The notes under the pieces were generated by a model. That model did not search any database. It had not been told where the DNA came from and saw only the letters and a list, made by a program, of their open reading frames with translations. Positions 62,758-64,000 of a stretch of DNA of 64,000 bases are shown piece by piece. Source of the DNA: an uncultured Sphingomonadaceae bacterium (GTDB lineage: Bacteria > Pseudomonadota > Alphaproteobacteria > Sphingomonadales > Sphingomonadaceae); contig CANLQI010000001.1 in the NCBI GenBank assembly GCA_947493325.1, positions 62,001-126,000 on the forward strand, written 5' to 3'. The position numbers and the translations under genes are program-made. Each line of letters begins with the position of its first letter. Within the stretch, counting starts at the first letter, position 1.

Positions 62758-63324
62758 CTACACCGCTCCGTATTTCGCCTTGAACGCTTCGATATCGCCT
62801 TTGGCCAGATAGCCCGCCTGTTCGACCCAGTTGTCGCGATCTATGCGGCCTTTGAATGTACCCAGATACTGGTCGACCTCCGCAATTTCGGCGGGCCCCC
62901 AGGCGGCGATCTGGTCGTAGCGGGTGATGCCGAGTTCAGTAAGACGCTTGGCGAGTTTGGGGCCGAGGCCCTTGATCTGGCGCAGATCGTCAGGGTCACC
63001 GGTGGCAGCGGGAACGTTGGGCATGCCTTGCGTGCCGGTGTCTGCCGTGGGCGCGGTGAATGTGGCGGGTGCGGGTTTGGCCGCAGGCGCTGGCTGTGCC
63101 GGGACAGGATCTGCTGCGGGCGGCGGGGCCATGGTGCCTTGCGGTAACGGTGTTTCATCGGGCAGCAACTCCCCATCCGCTGCCGGGTCTTGCGCGGCGG
63201 CATCATCGGATGGAACGCCGGGACGGGCACTATCACGATTGGCGCGCAGCCACCAGATAACGAGGAGGATGATAAACAGGCCGATCGCGAGATACAGCCA
63301 GTTTTGCGTGATGAATTCTTCCAT
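62758..63324 (-). CDS. Membrane-anchored helix-hairpin-helix protein
   Basis: The 188-residue protein has one N-terminal membrane helix (LYLAIGLFIILLVIWWL), a long Ala/Pro-rich linker (about residues 45-105) and a C-terminal DNA-binding-like domain with a helix-hairpin-helix (LRQIKGLGPKLAKRLTELGI) followed by a second HhH-like part (RIDRDNWVEQAGYLAKGD). Similar domains occur in predicted flap-endonuclease-like proteins and in ribosomal L21-fused proteins of alphaproteobacteria. The ATG at 63324 has AAGGA upstream. It might tether DNA to the membrane (inference). Confidence 0.82.
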   Translation of the reverse strand: MEEFITQNWLYLAIGLFIILLVIWWLRANRDSARPGVPSDDAAAQDPAADGELLPDETPLPQGTMAPPPAADPVPAQPAPAAKPAPATFTAPTADTGTQGMPNVPAATGDPDDLRQIKGLGPKLAKRLTELGITRYDQIAAWGPAEIAEVDQYLGTFKGRIDRDNWVEQAGYLAKGDIEAFKAKYGAV

Positions 63325-63455
63325 GATGTGTCCTTGCATATTGATATGTTGCGGACAGGATTAGCGGTTTGATGCGCAAATGCCAACATGATCGGGCAGG
63401 ATTGGGTGCAATCAAAAAGACTCAGCATCTCGCCGTGAGGTCAAAAACCTACCGT

Positions 63456-64000
63456 TCAATCCCCGTCCGACTGCCCATCGGCAAGCTGTGCCAGCCGCAG
63501 GAATTCCTGACGCCAATACACATTCTGATTGCCCGCGAGTTTGCGGATATCATCAAAACTATAGTTGCCCAGATATTTGTCGCCGCGCAGTTTCTGCCCG
63601 AATGCGGCGACCGCGACGGCAAATGCCATATCACCGCGCGGCGTATCGGCGCGGGTCATGGCAGAGGCGGCCACGGTGCGGTCGATCAGGCGCGAGCGGT
63701 CCTGTCCGGGCAGCTTGTAACGCAGTTTGATATGTGCCATCTCGCGGCCTAAATCATCGGAGAAGCCGCTCGCAACTCTGGCTTTATCCTGCGCGCGATT
63801 TGCGGGATAGCGGCGTTTGGGCAGCCAGCCGCTCGCATTCGCAGGCATAATCTCATAGATCGCCGTGACCTGATGGCCCGCGCCAATATCGCCCGCATCG
63901 ACTTTGTCATTGTCAAAATCTTCCTCAGCCAGCGCGCGGTTTTCATAGCCGATCAGGCGGTATTCCTTGATGTGCGCAGGATTGAATTCAACTTGAATCT
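63456..64000 (-). CDS. VWA-domain protein with DUF3520 (YfbK type), 3' part
   Basis: Only the C-terminal 180 residues are in the window; the start is beyond 64000. The sequence from the edge reads IQVEFNPAHIKEYRLIGYEN, then AGHQVTAIYEIMPA and DMAFAVAVAAFGQKLRGD with a final TLADG-like QLADGQSDGD. This is the DUF3520 half of YfbK-like von Willebrand A proteins, usually lipoproteins at the outer membrane with an upstream VWA domain and a metal-ion site. Function is unknown. The gene reads towards the HhH protein with about 130 bases between them. Confidence 0.85.
   Translation of the reverse strand, partial: IQVEFNPAHIKEYRLIGYENRALAEEDFDNDKVDAGDIGAGHQVTAIYEIMPANASGWLPKRRYPANRAQDKARVASGFSDDLGREMAHIKLRYKLPGQDRSRLIDRTVAASAMTRADTPRGDMAFAVAVAAFGQKLRGDKYLGNYSFDDIRKLAGNQNVYWRQEFLRLAQLADGQSDGD

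Overview
The window is a stretch of alphaproteobacterial chromosome, most likely from the order Sphingomonadales. The evidence is a class I lysyl-tRNA synthetase, the gene order rpmF-plsX-fabH-ihfA-merR, the DUF4167 and DUF4139 proteins, a divergent S24 repressor with a tiny HTH partner as seen in sphingomonads, and many short palindromic repeats built around GCGAAAGC and CCTGCGAAAGCAGG. The DNA is moderately GC-rich. Genus cannot be fixed from sequence alone. I found no rRNA, tRNA, CRISPR array, transposase or integrase. Almost every base is in a gene or in a small repeat.

Layout. 1-7.8 kb: a tightly coupled three-gene operon (5' end outside the window) for a double HbpS-like haem-binding protein, an outer-membrane beta-barrel and a decahaem c-type cytochrome with a C-terminal LVIVD beta-propeller. 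This looks like an undescribed porin-cytochrome type electron conduit and is the most interesting locus here. 7.9-11.2 kb: ribosomal protein L32 and fatty-acid/phospholipid initiation (rpmF, plsX, fabH) with ihfA and a MerR regulator. 11.5-15.5 kb: small enzymes (MAPEG, metallo-beta-lactamase fold, VOC, DUF1428) and a membrane protein. 15.5-16.7 kb: an S24-type self-cleaving repressor facing a Cro-like small protein across a paired operator. 16.8-22.2 kb: sixA (apparently starting at ATC), a DinG-like helicase, a 38-bp perfect hairpin and lysS. 22.3-36 kb: transport and stress genes (YeeE/YedE, bicupin, desaturase, MscS, argE, DUF885 lipoprotein, Host_attach protein, 2OG oxygenase, RidA, amidohydrolase, cytochrome b561, Arg-rich RcnB-like protein).

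36-45.6 kb: MOSC protein, accC-accB-aroQ, an HNH nuclease candidate, typA, thpR, AbgT transporter, CBS-pair protein, hotdog thioesterase. 45.6-53.1 kb (minus strand): two secreted DUF4139 paralogues, DUF4167, prmC, prfA, hisS. 53.2-61.1 kb (plus strand): M61 peptidase, pyrophosphatase, sucC, an acquired-looking NeuD/PglD-type acetyltransferase, etfBA and a metallophosphoesterase. 61.1-64 kb: CDF metal exporter, a membrane-anchored helix-hairpin-helix protein and the 3' end of a YfbK-type VWA protein.

A second theme is mobile palindromic repeats. At least a dozen REPIN/MITE-like elements are spread through the window. Four lie inside or across coding sequences and keep the frame (start of the cytochrome, helicase residues about 100-127, prmC residues about 11-38, C-terminus of the MOSC protein), much like the palindromic elements known in Rickettsia genes.
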